A DNA stretch of 49,038 nucleotides from an uncultured Mycoplasma sp. (GTDB taxonomy: Bacteria > Bacillota_I > Bacilli_A > RF39 > UBA660). Shown here piece after piece: positions 23,942 through 32,678 of the stretch. A program made the position numbers and the translations under genes. A model generated the notes under the pieces. That model worked only from the letters and a program-made list of their open reading frames with translations, was not told the origin of the DNA and did not search any database. The number at the start of each line of letters is the position of its first letter. Position 1 is the stretch's first letter. The stretch covers positions 1 to 49,038 of the forward strand of contig CAMNSE010000009.1 of the NCBI GenBank assembly GCA_946554525.1. Reading direction: 5' to 3'.

Positions 23942-24861
23942 TGCACTATAGTGTGATGAAGAGTGAAGCAATTGATGCTTTAAATTTAAAAGAGGACGGA
24001 ATATATGTAGATGCCACACTTGGATATGCCGGCCACAGTAGCGAAATTTTAAAAAGAATTAAAAAGGGATTTCTTTTCGCCTTTGATATGGATGATGAAG
24101 CAATTCATCATTCTTATCAAAAATTAAGTGAGATTAACTCTAACTTTAAGATTATTCATTCTAATTTTAAGTTTTTGAATGAATACTTAACACAGGAAAA
24201 TGTTTTACTTGTTGATGGATTTTTATTTGATTTAGGTTTATCTAGTCCTGAAATTGATGATGCTAGAAGAGGATTTAGTTTTATGCAAGATGCAGAATTA
24301 GATATGAGAATGGATAGAACAAGTAATTATGATGCTAAAGAGATCGTTAATACTTATAGTGAAGAGGATTTAGCAAAACTATTTTATAAATATGCTGAAG
24401 AGCCTCGAAGCAGGAGTATTGCAAATGGTATTGTAAAATATCGTACTACTAAGAAAATTGAAAGAACATTAGAATTAGTAGAAATTATTAAATCTAGTGT
24501 TGGAGCTAACTATTTTTATAAAAAGCATCCTGAGCGAGAAATATTTCAAGCGATTAGAATTGAAGTTAATCATGAGTTAGAAGCCATCGAAATGGCTTTG
24601 CCAGAAGCAATTAAAAGATTAAATAAAGGTGGAAGAATAGTAGTTATAACATTTCATTCGTTAGAGGATAGAATAGTAAAACAAATTTTTAAAAAATATT
24701 CCGAGGTTGATGATGTTTTTAAAGGAATGCCTGATATTCCAGAAGAGTATCAACCATTAATTAAAATTATAAATAGAAAACCAATTACAGCAAGTATGCT
24801 TGAGGTTGAAGAAAATAGTCGAAGCAAAAGTGCAAAATTAAGAGTAATTGAAAGGATTTAA
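23941..24861 (+). CDS. rsmH: 16S rRNA (cytosine-1402-N4)-methyltransferase RsmH
   Basis: RsmH methylates C1402 in the decoding centre using SAM. The 306 residues carry MHYSVMKSEAIDAL at the start, the SAM loop DATLGYAGHSSEIL, LFDLGLSSPEIDDARRGFSF, ERTLELVEIIKS, FQAIRIEVNHEL, and VITFHSLEDRIVKQIFK, all family hallmarks. It is coupled to mraZ by TAATG. The next genes are ftsL and a PBP, the standard order. Confidence 0.97.
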   Translation: MHYSVMKSEAIDALNLKEDGIYVDATLGYAGHSSEILKRIKKGFLFAFDMDDEAIHHSYQKLSEINSNFKIIHSNFKFLNEYLTQENVLLVDGFLFDLGLSSPEIDDARRGFSFMQDAELDMRMDRTSNYDAKEIVNTYSEEDLAKLFYKYAEEPRSRSIANGIVKYRTTKKIERTLELVEIIKSSVGANYFYKKHPEREIFQAIRIEVNHELEAIEMALPEAIKRLNKGGRIVVITFHSLEDRIVKQIFKKYSEVDDVFKGMPDIPEEYQPLIKIINRKPITASMLEVEENSRSKSAKLRVIERI

Positions 24862-24865
24862 TGAT

Positions 24866-25165
24866 ATGAGAACAAAAAGAGTAAAAAGGATAAAATTGTT
24901 AAAAGGAGAAAAAATGATGTTTTTCTTAGGAGCAATGTTTTTATTTGTTGTACTTCCTGTTTCATGGGTTTACACAAAGGCTTTATTATCAGAGACTAAT
25001 ATATCATTAGAAAAAATAAATTACAAAATAAGTAAGCAAATGGACACTAATGAAGCTTTGGGAATGCAAATTGATGAACTTGCTTCGATAGAAAACATTC
25101 AAAGTATTGCAAATGCGAATGGACTTTCGTATAATAATGATAATATCAAAACAATTAGTGAATAA
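24866..25165 (+). CDS. ftsL: FtsL-like cell division protein
   Basis: A bitopic divisome protein of 99 residues: a basic cytoplasmic tail (MRTKRVKRIKLLKGEK), a membrane segment (about 17-38), and an outer coiled coil (LEKINYKISKQMDTNEAL) with the short tail typical of FtsL/DivIC. AAAGGA (24851-24856) supports the ATG at 24866. The assignment rests mainly on position between rsmH and the PBP gene and on topology, since FtsL sequence is poorly conserved. Confidence 0.82.
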   Translation: MRTKRVKRIKLLKGEKMMFFLGAMFLFVVLPVSWVYTKALLSETNISLEKINYKISKQMDTNEALGMQIDELASIENIQSIANANGLSYNNDNIKTISE

Positions 25166-25177
25166 AGGAGCATATTT

Positions 25178-27268
25178 ATGAGAAATAAAAGATCAAGAGT
25201 AAGAGTTAGTAAATTATTTATCTTTATCTTTTTTTTCTCTTTTTTATTTGCTATTATTAAATTATTATATGTAGCAGTTAGTCCTAATGTCGATGGAAAA
25301 AATTTAACAGAGTTTGCTGCTAATAGAAATACAGTAAAAGAAACTCTTTATGCTTCTCGTGGTAAAATTTATGATGTTAGAGGAGAAGTACTTGCTCAAA
25401 ACGTTAATTCTTATACTCTTATTGCTTATCTGAGTGAATCAAGAACTACAAATGCAAATTATCCTCAACACGTAGTAAATAAAGAAGAAACGGCAAAAGC
25501 ATTATCAGAAGTATTACATATGGATTATGATTATGCTTTAGGTAGACTAAATCAAAAAGCATATCAAGTAGAATTTGGTTTATATGGTAAAAATTTAAGT
25601 GAAAACCAAAAAAGAGAAGTTGAAGCATTAGGATTACCAGGTATTAGTTTTATTTCAGGTATCAAAAGATATTATCCAAATAGTAAAGCTGCATCTTATA
25701 TTATTGGATATACAAGAAGATATGATAATGGAGAAATAAATGGAGAAATGGGTGTCGAAGGCTATTATAATGAGTTATTAAAAGGAACTGATGGTTCTAA
25801 AGAATATATTAAAGATGCAGTAGGGTATCAAATTGAAAATGTATATACGATTGATCCTGTAAGTGGTAGTGATATTTACTTAACTCTTGATTCACAAATT
25901 CAGCTTATTTTGGAAAATGCTGTTTCAACATTATCAAGTAATAATACTTATACATGGTTTACAATTAGCGTTATGAATGCCAAAACAGGGGCAATAGTAG
26001 GTAGTGCTTCAAGCCCTAATTTTGATCCAAATACTTTAAGTGGACTAAAAAGTTATGTTAATCCTTTAGTTGGTTATACTTATGAGCCAGGATCAACTAT
26101 GAAAATATTTTCTTTCTTAGCAGCAATGGAAAATGGAATTTATAATGGCGATGATACATTTATGTCAGGTAATACTAAAGTTCAGGGCTATTCAATCTTT
26201 GATTTTAACCGTGTTGGATGGGGAAAAATAAGTTATGATAGAGGATTTTATTATTCTTCGAATGTAGCTGCAACTAATTTAGGCCTTAAGCTTGGTAATG
26301 AAAAATTAACTGAATTTTATAAAAACGTAGGATTTGGAGCCAAAACAGGTATTGAACTTCCAGGAGAAGAATATGGTATTATTAAAATGCAGCGACCTAT
26401 TGAACTTGCTAATGCAGCTTTTGGTCAAGGTATTACTACAACGCCGATTCAAACCTTACAAGCCTTAAGTGTTCTAACTAATGATGGTGTGATGTTAAAA
26501 CCATATATCGTTGATAAAATAGTTGATGAAAAAGGCAATGTTACTTACGAAGGAAAAAGAACAGAATTAGGTAAAAAAGTGTCTAGTGAATCAGTAAATA
26601 AAATGAAAGAGTTAATGTACGGGGTGGTATATAAAGGTTTATCTAAATCATGGCAACCCAATAATGTTCATTTAGCAGGAAAAACGGGAACAGCTCAAAT
26701 TGCAGGAAGAAATGGATATTTAAGCGGAGCAAGTGATTATATTAGATCTTTTGCAGGAATTTTTCCTTATGAAGATCCGAAATATATTATTTATGCATCT
26801 GTAAAGCAAATCAATCATGAATATGGACTTAATCCTATAGTTAGAAGTGTTGTTGAAAATATTGCTAACTACGCAAATATAACTGATACTAGCACAGAGG
26901 TTGATACTTCAAAAATTCCTAAAATAGGAAATTATATTAGTTCTAGTGTTGATGATGCAAAAGAAGCTTTGATATCTCTAAATTTAGAACCTATTGTAAT
27001 TGGAAGTGGAAGTAAAGTGATTAATCAGTATCCACTTAATAATCAAATAGTTCTATCAGGTAGTAAAGTGTTTTTACTTACTGAAAGTGACGAATATGAA
27101 GTTCCAAATATGATGTCTTGGAATAGTAGTGAAGTAATTAGTTTCTGCAATTTAATTGGTCTTAAATATAAGTTTACTGGTTATGGTAAAGTATCTGATT
27201 ATAATTTTTTAGATGATGCTGTAATTGATTTATCAAAAACGTTAGAAGTTACATTAAGCCCTGAATAA
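25178..27268 (+). CDS. Class B penicillin-binding protein with PASTA domains (FtsI/PBP2B or SpoVD type)
   Basis: A septal or spore-cortex transpeptidase anchored by one membrane segment (about 13-33). The dimerisation domain has RGKIYDVRGEVLA. The catalytic domain has EPGSTMKIF (SxxK), YSSNVA (SxN) and LAGKTGTAQ (KTG). Two PASTA-like domains close the 696-residue protein (about 570-635 KIGNYISSSVDDAKEALISLNLEP, and 640-696 VPNMMSWNSSEVISFC). Bacillus has both PbpB and the SpoVD paralogue at this locus; with only one here I cannot choose. The dcw genes mraY, murD, murG and ftsZ do not follow, so the cluster is broken. Confidence 0.92.
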   Translation: MRNKRSRVRVSKLFIFIFFFSFLFAIIKLLYVAVSPNVDGKNLTEFAANRNTVKETLYASRGKIYDVRGEVLAQNVNSYTLIAYLSESRTTNANYPQHVVNKEETAKALSEVLHMDYDYALGRLNQKAYQVEFGLYGKNLSENQKREVEALGLPGISFISGIKRYYPNSKAASYIIGYTRRYDNGEINGEMGVEGYYNELLKGTDGSKEYIKDAVGYQIENVYTIDPVSGSDIYLTLDSQIQLILENAVSTLSSNNTYTWFTISVMNAKTGAIVGSASSPNFDPNTLSGLKSYVNPLVGYTYEPGSTMKIFSFLAAMENGIYNGDDTFMSGNTKVQGYSIFDFNRVGWGKISYDRGFYYSSNVAATNLGLKLGNEKLTEFYKNVGFGAKTGIELPGEEYGIIKMQRPIELANAAFGQGITTTPIQTLQALSVLTNDGVMLKPYIVDKIVDEKGNVTYEGKRTELGKKVSSESVNKMKELMYGVVYKGLSKSWQPNNVHLAGKTGTAQIAGRNGYLSGASDYIRSFAGIFPYEDPKYIIYASVKQINHEYGLNPIVRSVVENIANYANITDTSTEVDTSKIPKIGNYISSSVDDAKEALISLNLEPIVIGSGSKVINQYPLNNQIVLSGSKVFLLTESDEYEVPNMMSWNSSEVISFCNLIGLKYKFTGYGKVSDYNFLDDAVIDLSKTLEVTLSPE

Positions 27269-27307
27269 AATATAAGATATTTAACATACTAATAACGGTG
27301 AGGCGAT

Positions 27308-27460
27308 ATGAAAGAAATAGACCGTTATTATAAAAGTTTTAGTGAAACGAATAAAAATATTGATTATTTAAAATATGGGCTTTTAAATGAGTATGGTCCT
27401 AATTTAGAAGCAGCTAATAAAGAAGTATATAATGAAGATGAAATTATGAAAAGAAAATAG
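27308..27460 (+). CDS. Small protein of 50 residues, function unknown
   Basis: GGTGAGG (27297-27303) lies 4 bases before the ATG. The product begins MKEIDRYYKSFSETNKNIDY and continues as a charged helix (Tyr, Asn, Glu rich) ending in KRK. There is no membrane segment. It follows the PBP gene by 39 bases and ends in a terminator that includes its stop codon, so it is probably the last gene of the mraZ operon. I do not recognise it. Confidence 0.6.
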   Translation: MKEIDRYYKSFSETNKNIDYLKYGLLNEYGPNLEAANKEVYNEDEIMKRK

Positions 27461-27478
27461 AAATTTCTTTTCTTTTTA
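27449..27478. terminator. Terminator of the dcw unit, shared with the convergent gene
   Basis: AAAAGAAA (27449-27456) pairs with TTTCTTTT (27464-27471), followed by T-rich sequence. It overlaps the stop of the small gene at 27308. Confidence 0.6.
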
Positions 27479-27829
27479 TTTTAGATTATTTAATTCTTGT
27501 TGTAATTTCTGTACAGCATCTAATAAAAAGTCCACTTCAGGTCTTTGAGTTTGATTACTCTTACTTCCATTTGCGTAAAAGCTTCCACCATTTTTATGTT
27601 CGCGACTATTAATATTTATATTATTGGATTCAAGACGAGCTTCTATTAATTGCTGTTGAGCAGCAGTAGTTAATATGAATTGCCCTACAAGAATAAGCCA
27701 GTTTCCAAAACTATTTTGTTCATTTGCGGTTAAATCTCCAACACAGGCAGATCCAACTAATACAGCAATCCAAGCAAATACTTGCGGATTAATATTTGGA
27801 GGAAATCCATCGATATTTTTGTTATGCAT
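27476..27829 (-). CDS. Small membrane protein of unknown function, 117 residues
   Basis: I chose the start at 27829 because AAGGAGG lies 7 bases upstream on the minus strand. The N-terminal part has NINPQVFAWIAVLVGSACVGDLTANEQNSFGNWLILVGQFILTTAAQQQLIEAR, giving two membrane segments with polar loops. A Ser/Asn/Gly-rich linker and a short coiled coil (DFLLDAVQKLQQELNNL) follow. The first part looks highly conserved in style, like short membrane proteins of unknown function in spore formers. It is divergent from engB. I cannot assign a role. Confidence 0.7.
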   Translation of the reverse strand: MHNKNIDGFPPNINPQVFAWIAVLVGSACVGDLTANEQNSFGNWLILVGQFILTTAAQQQLIEARLESNNININSREHKNGGSFYANGSKSNQTQRPEVDFLLDAVQKLQQELNNLK

Positions 27830-27865
27830 AAAATTCCTCCTTCTATTAATTTTATTCGCTATGAT

Positions 27866-27894
27866 TTGCAAAAATAGCAAAAATATACTATAAT
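27866..27894 (+). promoter_or_regulatory. engB promoter
   Basis: TTGCAA (27866-27871), 17-bp spacer, TATAAT (27889-27894). Confidence 0.75.
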
Positions 27895-27914
27895 GAGTAG
27901 TAGGTGATTAATGC

Positions 27915-28493
27915 ATGCAAATTAATAATGTAGAATTAACAATTAGTGCTGTAAGAACTAGCCAGTATCCCGAAGCGAATATTCCAGAGTTTTTATTAGT
28001 AGGAAGAAGTAATGTAGGAAAATCAAGTTTTATCAATACGATTATTAATCGTAAAAACTTTGCTCATACTTCCTCAAAGCCTGGTAAAACCCAAACATTA
28101 AATTTTTATTTAGTAAATGATGAGTTTTATTTAGTAGATGTTCCAGGATACGGATATGCTTCTGTTAGTCATGAGCGCCAAAAGAAATTTGGACTTATGA
28201 TTGAAGAGTATATTAAAAGTCGTGAAAATTTAAAATGTGTATTTTTATTAATTGATTATCGTCATAAACCTACAGAAGATGATATTTTAATGTATAATTT
28301 TTTAAAGTATTATAATTTAGATGTTAAAATTATTGCTACAAAATTTGATAAAATCAGTAAAAATGGACGTGATAAGCAAAATAAACTTATTAAAGATACT
28401 TTAAAATTAAGTGAAGAAGAATTTATTACATTTTCTACCGTAACTAAAAAGGGAAAAGAAGAGGTTTATCAGATATTAGAGGAATATTTATGA
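27915..28493 (+). CDS. engB: Ribosome biogenesis GTP-binding protein EngB (YsxC/YihA)
   Basis: An essential GTPase for 50S assembly. The 192 residues contain GRSNVGKSS (G1), SKPGKTQTLNFYLV (G2), DVPGYGYA (G3), TKFDK (G4) and FSTVTKKG (G5), all in usual places. AGGTGAT at 27902-27908 precedes the ATG. The stop overlaps the next gene as ATGA. Confidence 0.95.
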   Translation: MQINNVELTISAVRTSQYPEANIPEFLLVGRSNVGKSSFINTIINRKNFAHTSSKPGKTQTLNFYLVNDEFYLVDVPGYGYASVSHERQKKFGLMIEEYIKSRENLKCVFLLIDYRHKPTEDDILMYNFLKYYNLDVKIIATKFDKISKNGRDKQNKLIKDTLKLSEEEFITFSTVTKKGKEEVYQILEEYL

Positions 28494-29032
28494 TAGAGCA
28501 TCATAAAGAAAAAAAATTGGTTAGCAATTATATTGTATTTGATTTAGAAACTACAGGATTTGATCCAAAAGTATGCAAAATTATTGAAATAGGAGCTTTA
28601 AAGTATCGTAATAACGAATTAGTAGATAAATTCGATATTTTAATAAATCCTGAGATACCTATTCCTGAAGTTATTACATCTATTACAGGCATTAATAATG
28701 ATATGGTTAAGAATTCTCCTTTGATTTGTGAGATATTACCTAAATTTATAGAGTTTATTGAAGACTATCCGCTTGTTGCTCATAATGCACCATTTGATTT
28801 ATCTTTTATTGAGCAAAATATTTTAAATTTAGGGCTTGATATGATTAAAAATACTAATTTAGATACTGTTTTATTATCAAGGAAATATATTCCTCAGGCA
28901 TACAATCATAAATTAGAAACTTTAAAAAAATATTTTCATTTAGACTATGGTTCTCATAGGAGTATAGATGATTGTAAAACAACTAATTATATTTATCAAT
29001 ATTGTAAAAACAAAGCTTTAGTACAAAACTAA
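28490..29032 (+). CDS. DEDDh 3'-5' exonuclease (DnaQ / PolC-epsilon type)
   Basis: A single-domain, 180-residue exonuclease. The three Exo motifs are intact: FDLETTGFDP (I), AHNAPFDLSFIE (II) and HRSIDDCKTT (III, His and Asp), so the enzyme should be active on DNA or RNA 3' ends. It is not fused to a polymerase or to DinG, which leaves proofreading, repair or RNA turnover open. It is coupled to engB by an ATGA overlap. The stop codon falls in the terminator stem. Confidence 0.88.
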   Translation: MIEHHKEKKLVSNYIVFDLETTGFDPKVCKIIEIGALKYRNNELVDKFDILINPEIPIPEVITSITGINNDMVKNSPLICEILPKFIEFIEDYPLVAHNAPFDLSFIEQNILNLGLDMIKNTNLDTVLLSRKYIPQAYNHKLETLKKYFHLDYGSHRSIDDCKTTNYIYQYCKNKALVQN

Positions 29033-29040
29033 AGTTTTTT
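29016..29040 (+). terminator. Terminator containing the exonuclease stop codon
   Basis: CTTTAGT (29016-29022), loop ACAAA, ACTAAAG (29028-29034), T6. Confidence 0.85.
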
Positions 29041-29078
29041 CTTGAAATTAAATAACAAATGAGATACTATATAAGCAT

Positions 29079-29987
29079 TTGGAGGTGGAGAATATAAAAA
29101 AAGTTTTAGAATTCAGTAATGAATGGATTAAAAAGTTTATGGCTAGATATCCAGAAAATATTAATATTTTGATTGACTCTTATGCTGAGTTTTATGGTTT
29201 AGAATACAGACAATATATAGAAAATTGTTTTAAAGATATTCAAATTGAATTTATATTAAATTTTAACTCCCCTTTGAATGTTAAAAATATTGTTTTAAAT
29301 AATAAGAATACTCGCTTATTATTGTCTTATTTTAATTTGAGGGAAAGAATAATTTGTAGGGAAAGAAGACTTGGAAAAGGTGGAATAGCAAAGTTAATTC
29401 AATTCAGTTCATTAAAACTTATAAAGCCACATAATAATGGTTATACTCTTTTAAAAGAATTTTTAGATGTGCCTACTATGGCTTTCGTTCATGGCATTAG
29501 AGATAAAGCGAAAATGTATTTGCCTATTTATTTTGTTAATAATATTATCATTATCCATGAATTTAGTCATACTATCAGTACACCCGATACAGAAAGTAAC
29601 AATATATTTCCATATAGCGAAGTGGACGAAATTATTAATCAGTTAGTAAGCATAGATGTTACTCAAATATTTGAAAGTAAAAAAGGAAATTTTGTTGAAG
29701 AAGATTTTGAAATTTTAAGTGTTGATGATGCTAAGTCGTTTTTAATGAGAGATTTTTATATTAAATTTATAGATTTAATTAAAGAATGTCTTATAAAAAG
29801 AGACATTACAATCTTAGAAGATAATCTTGGTAAGTCATATTTAGATAAATATTTTTTACTTGTAAAAAAACTATATTATCATAAGGAAGTATCTCAAAAT
29901 GATATGAGAAAATTACAATTTTTGGTTTTGTTAATGGAAGAAAACTTAAAGAGAAAAGGAAAAAGAGTAAGAAGGATATCTAAATAA
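29079..29987 (+). CDS. HExxH protein, possible zinc metallopeptidase; start uncertain
   Basis: A soluble protein of about 300 residues. The centre has YFVNNIIIIHEFSHTIS (about residues 155-170), an HExxH zinc motif, followed by SEVDEIINQLVS, whose Glu could be the third ligand as in gluzincins. The surroundings are helical, with a basic end (RKGKRVRRISK). No signal peptide, so it acts in the cytoplasm. The start is unclear: GGAGGTGG (29081-29088) is an excellent ribosome binding site, but TTG 29079 and GTG 29085 overlap it, and the codon at the right distance is ATA at 29094. No family could be named. Confidence 0.65.
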   Translation: MEVENIKKVLEFSNEWIKKFMARYPENINILIDSYAEFYGLEYRQYIENCFKDIQIEFILNFNSPLNVKNIVLNNKNTRLLLSYFNLRERIICRERRLGKGGIAKLIQFSSLKLIKPHNNGYTLLKEFLDVPTMAFVHGIRDKAKMYLPIYFVNNIIIIHEFSHTISTPDTESNNIFPYSEVDEIINQLVSIDVTQIFESKKGNFVEEDFEILSVDDAKSFLMRDFYIKFIDLIKECLIKRDITILEDNLGKSYLDKYFLLVKKLYYHKEVSQNDMRKLQFLVLLMEENLKRKGKRVRRISK

Positions 29988-30036
29988 TTTATTACAAAAT
30001 CGTCATTTTAAAAGACTTTTTTCTTTTATTATATTT

Positions 30037-30045
30037 TGATATAAT
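30037..30045 (+). promoter_or_regulatory. Extended -10 promoter of the two-component system
   Basis: TGA-TATAAT, 21 bases before the regulator ATG; -35 not clear. Confidence 0.5.
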
Positions 30046-30066
30046 AATAAAGAAAGAAGGGTATTT

Positions 30067-30747
30067 ATGAAAATTCTATTAGTAGAAGATGATACAAGTA
30101 TTTTAGATGGTTTATCATTTTGTTTAACAAAAGAAGATTTTTGTGTTATCGCAGCTTGTAAGGCAAGTGATGCACTTAAAACAATCGAAGAAGAACCAAT
30201 TGATTTATTACTATTAGATATTAATTTGCCTGATATGAATGGAATTGAGTTATATAAAAAAGTAAAAGAGTTAAAAGATATCCCAACTATTTTTTTGACT
30301 GCAAATGATTTAGAAACGACAATTGTACAAGCTTTAGATATGGGTGCTGATGATTATATAACAAAACCCTTTAAAACTAGAGAATTAATTAGTCGAATTC
30401 ATTCAGTTTTAAGAAGAACAAAAAGCGTAAACGATGTTTTGATTAAAATTCAAGATGTTACAATTAATTTAAAAGAAGCAACTGTATTAAAAGGGGACGA
30501 AAAAGTTTTTTTGACAGCTTTAGAATATAAAATTTTACTAATTATGTTTATGCATCCAGAAGTAGTTTTTACCAGAGATACAATATTAGCGGATATTTGG
30601 GATACGAGTAGTCAATATGTTAATGATAATACCCTTACTGTTTATATTAAAAGAATTCGGGAGAAAATTGAAGATGATCCAACAAACCCTAAAATAATTT
30701 TAACAGTAAGAGGTTTAGGATATAAGGTGACTAAAAATGCAGAATAG
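30067..30747 (+). CDS. OmpR-family response regulator
   Basis: A DNA-binding regulator controlled by phosphorylation. The receiver domain has EDD at residues 7-9, the phosphorylated Asp in LLLLDINLPDMNG (about 51), Thr in IFLTAND, and Lys in DYITKPF. The winged-helix output domain ends with YVNDNTLTVYIKRIREKIEDDP and VRGLGYK. 226 residues. It overlaps the kinase gene by 11 bases. The ABC exporter just downstream is the likely target, as in BceRS-BceAB-type modules. Confidence 0.94.
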   Translation: MKILLVEDDTSILDGLSFCLTKEDFCVIAACKASDALKTIEEEPIDLLLLDINLPDMNGIELYKKVKELKDIPTIFLTANDLETTIVQALDMGADDYITKPFKTRELISRIHSVLRRTKSVNDVLIKIQDVTINLKEATVLKGDEKVFLTALEYKILLIMFMHPEVVFTRDTILADIWDTSSQYVNDNTLTVYIKRIREKIEDDPTNPKIILTVRGLGYKVTKNAE

Positions 30748-31918
30748 GCGACTTATTACTTTTTTATTATTAGCTATTATTTTATTTTTTGTTATGAATT
30801 TTTTAACTATTAGAATTTATGAAAATTATGTGTATGTTACTTTTAATAATATCACTTCTAGTTTAATAAAAAAATATCCGCAAGATGAAAGCCTTATTAT
30901 GGATACATTATTAAATAATAATAATCAAGATATTTTAAGTAAATATGGTTTAACTAAAGAAACAGTCTCTGAAATAACATCTCTAAAGAAAACGGTTAAA
31001 ACTATTAACTTAGTAACTTTTTTAACATATATTCTTTTAATAAGTGTATTAGTAGTAATAGAATATGCTCATAATAGAAAACTAAAAAAAGAAATAAAAA
31101 CTATTAATGATTATTTAGCTTTAATTTTACAAAATTCTTATGATTTATGTATATCAGATTATAATGAAGATGAAATATCAATTTTAAAAAATGATATTTA
31201 TAAAGTAGCAATTAAATTAAAAGAATATAGTTTATTTGAGATACATGAAAAAGAGTATTTAAAGAATACTTTAGAAGATATTTCTCATCAACTTAAAACA
31301 CCACTTACAGCTCTAACTATTATGAATGATATTTTAAGAAATAATGACCTTACTATGGAAGAGAAAAAAGACTTTTTATTAAAACAAGCTAAAGAATTAG
31401 AAAAAATGGAATGGTTAATTACAACACTTCTTAATATGAGTAAACTTGATAGTGGTTCAGTGACTCTTAAAAAAGAAGAAGTGATTGTTGGTGATTTAAT
31501 TGATCTTTCTTTAGAATCTATTATTGTTCCTAGCGAACTTAAAGAAGTAAAGCTAGAAAAAAGTAATTTAGATTTTATGCTTGTTTGTGACATTAATTGG
31601 ACAAAAGAAGCAATTATGAATATTTTAAAGAATGCCCTTGAACATGTAAGTGTTGGTGGCATAATAAAAATAGTAGGTGAAGATAACCCCTTATATCAAT
31701 CTATTTCAATTACCGATAATGGTGTAGGTATTTCTAAAAATGATATTAAAAATATCTTTAAACGTTTTTATACTCAAAGTGGAAGTAAAGAAAGCGTAGG
31801 AATTGGGCTTAATTTAGCTAAGATAATACTTGAAAAAGAAAATGGTAAAATAGAAGTTGAAAGTGAGAAGAATAAATATACGACTTTTAAAATTATTTTT
31901 TATAAAACAGTTGTGTGA
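30737..31918 (+). CDS. Sensor histidine kinase
   Basis: Partner kinase of the regulator upstream. Two membrane segments (about 7-25 and 88-108) flank an outer loop of about 60 residues, larger than in the BceS intramembrane sensors. HisKA follows with DISHQLKTPLTALT (His184), then the ATPase domain with NILKNALEHV (N box), DNGVGI (G1), a F box, and GIGLNLAK (G2). 393 residues. Ligand unknown; antimicrobial peptide or envelope stress would suit the linked exporter. Confidence 0.92.
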   Translation: MQNRRLITFLLLAIILFFVMNFLTIRIYENYVYVTFNNITSSLIKKYPQDESLIMDTLLNNNNQDILSKYGLTKETVSEITSLKKTVKTINLVTFLTYILLISVLVVIEYAHNRKLKKEIKTINDYLALILQNSYDLCISDYNEDEISILKNDIYKVAIKLKEYSLFEIHEKEYLKNTLEDISHQLKTPLTALTIMNDILRNNDLTMEEKKDFLLKQAKELEKMEWLITTLLNMSKLDSGSVTLKKEEVIVGDLIDLSLESIIVPSELKEVKLEKSNLDFMLVCDINWTKEAIMNILKNALEHVSVGGIIKIVGEDNPLYQSISITDNGVGISKNDIKNIFKRFYTQSGSKESVGIGLNLAKIILEKENGKIEVESEKNKYTTFKIIFYKTVV

Positions 31919-31942
31919 CAAAATTGTAATAAGTTATGTCAC
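31915..31942 (+). promoter_or_regulatory. Inverted repeat, candidate operator of the exporter
   Basis: GTGACA (31915-31920) and TGTCAC (31937-31942) form an inverted repeat with 16 bases between, just upstream of a TATAAT at 31964-31969. The first half contains the kinase stop codon. A site for the adjacent response regulator is inferred. Confidence 0.4.
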
Positions 31943-31992
31943 TTTAGAGTCATAATAAAAATATATAATTAATATCAAGGAGGAGAAATTAT

Positions 31993-32676
31993 ATGGAAAT
32001 TTTAAAAGTTGAAAATTTATCTAAAACATATAAATCAGGCGGAGGCGCAGTTCATGCCCTTGATAATATTAGTTTTAGTGTTGAAAAAGGGGATTTTGTA
32101 GCTATTGTCGGAGCTAGTGGAAGTGGTAAATCAACTCTTTTACATATTTTAGGAGGAGTAGATAAACCTACTAGTGGACATGTATATTTAAATGGTAAAG
32201 ATGTTTTTAAATTAAATGAAAACAATTTAGCTATTTTTAGAAGAAGAGAAGTAGGACTAATTTATCAATTCTATAATTTAATACCAATATTAAATGTTGA
32301 AGAAAATATTACATTACCAGTACTTCTTGATGGTAAAACTCCTGATAGAAAATATTTAGCGGAGTTAATAAGTACTTTAGGATTAGAAGCAAGAGTAAAA
32401 CATTTACCTAATGAGTTATCAGGAGGTCAACAACAAAGAGTATCAATAGGTCGAGCCCTAATGAATCATCCGGCACTTTTACTTGCAGATGAACCGACTG
32501 GAAACTTAGATTCTAAAGCTAGTAATGAAATAATCGAATTATTAGAATTATCAAATACAAAATTTGGGCAAACAATTATTATGATTACACATGATAAAAA
32601 TTTAGCACTTCATGCTAAAAGAATTATTACCATTGAAGATGGGCATATAATCGCGGATGAACGTGTAGGTGAATAA
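31993..32676 (+). CDS. ABC transporter ATP-binding protein (MacB/BceA type)
   Basis: The ATPase subunit of a type VII (mechanotransmission) ABC system. Walker A GASGSGKST, Q loop YQFYNLIP, signature LSGGQQQR, Walker B LLLADEPTGNLD and the H loop THD are all intact in 227 residues. AAGGAGGAG (31978-31986) gives strong translation. The permease follows after 2 bases. Together with the TCS this looks like a peptide-sensing or detoxification module. Confidence 0.95.
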   Translation: MEILKVENLSKTYKSGGGAVHALDNISFSVEKGDFVAIVGASGSGKSTLLHILGGVDKPTSGHVYLNGKDVFKLNENNLAIFRRREVGLIYQFYNLIPILNVEENITLPVLLDGKTPDRKYLAELISTLGLEARVKHLPNELSGGQQQRVSIGRALMNHPALLLADEPTGNLDSKASNEIIELLELSNTKFGQTIIMITHDKNLALHAKRIITIEDGHIIADERVGE

Positions 32677-32678
32677 AA

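Noticed and set aside
31288-31662. Minus-strand frame in the histidine kinase gene
   Set aside because: Shadow of the HisKA/ATPase coding region with no start signals.
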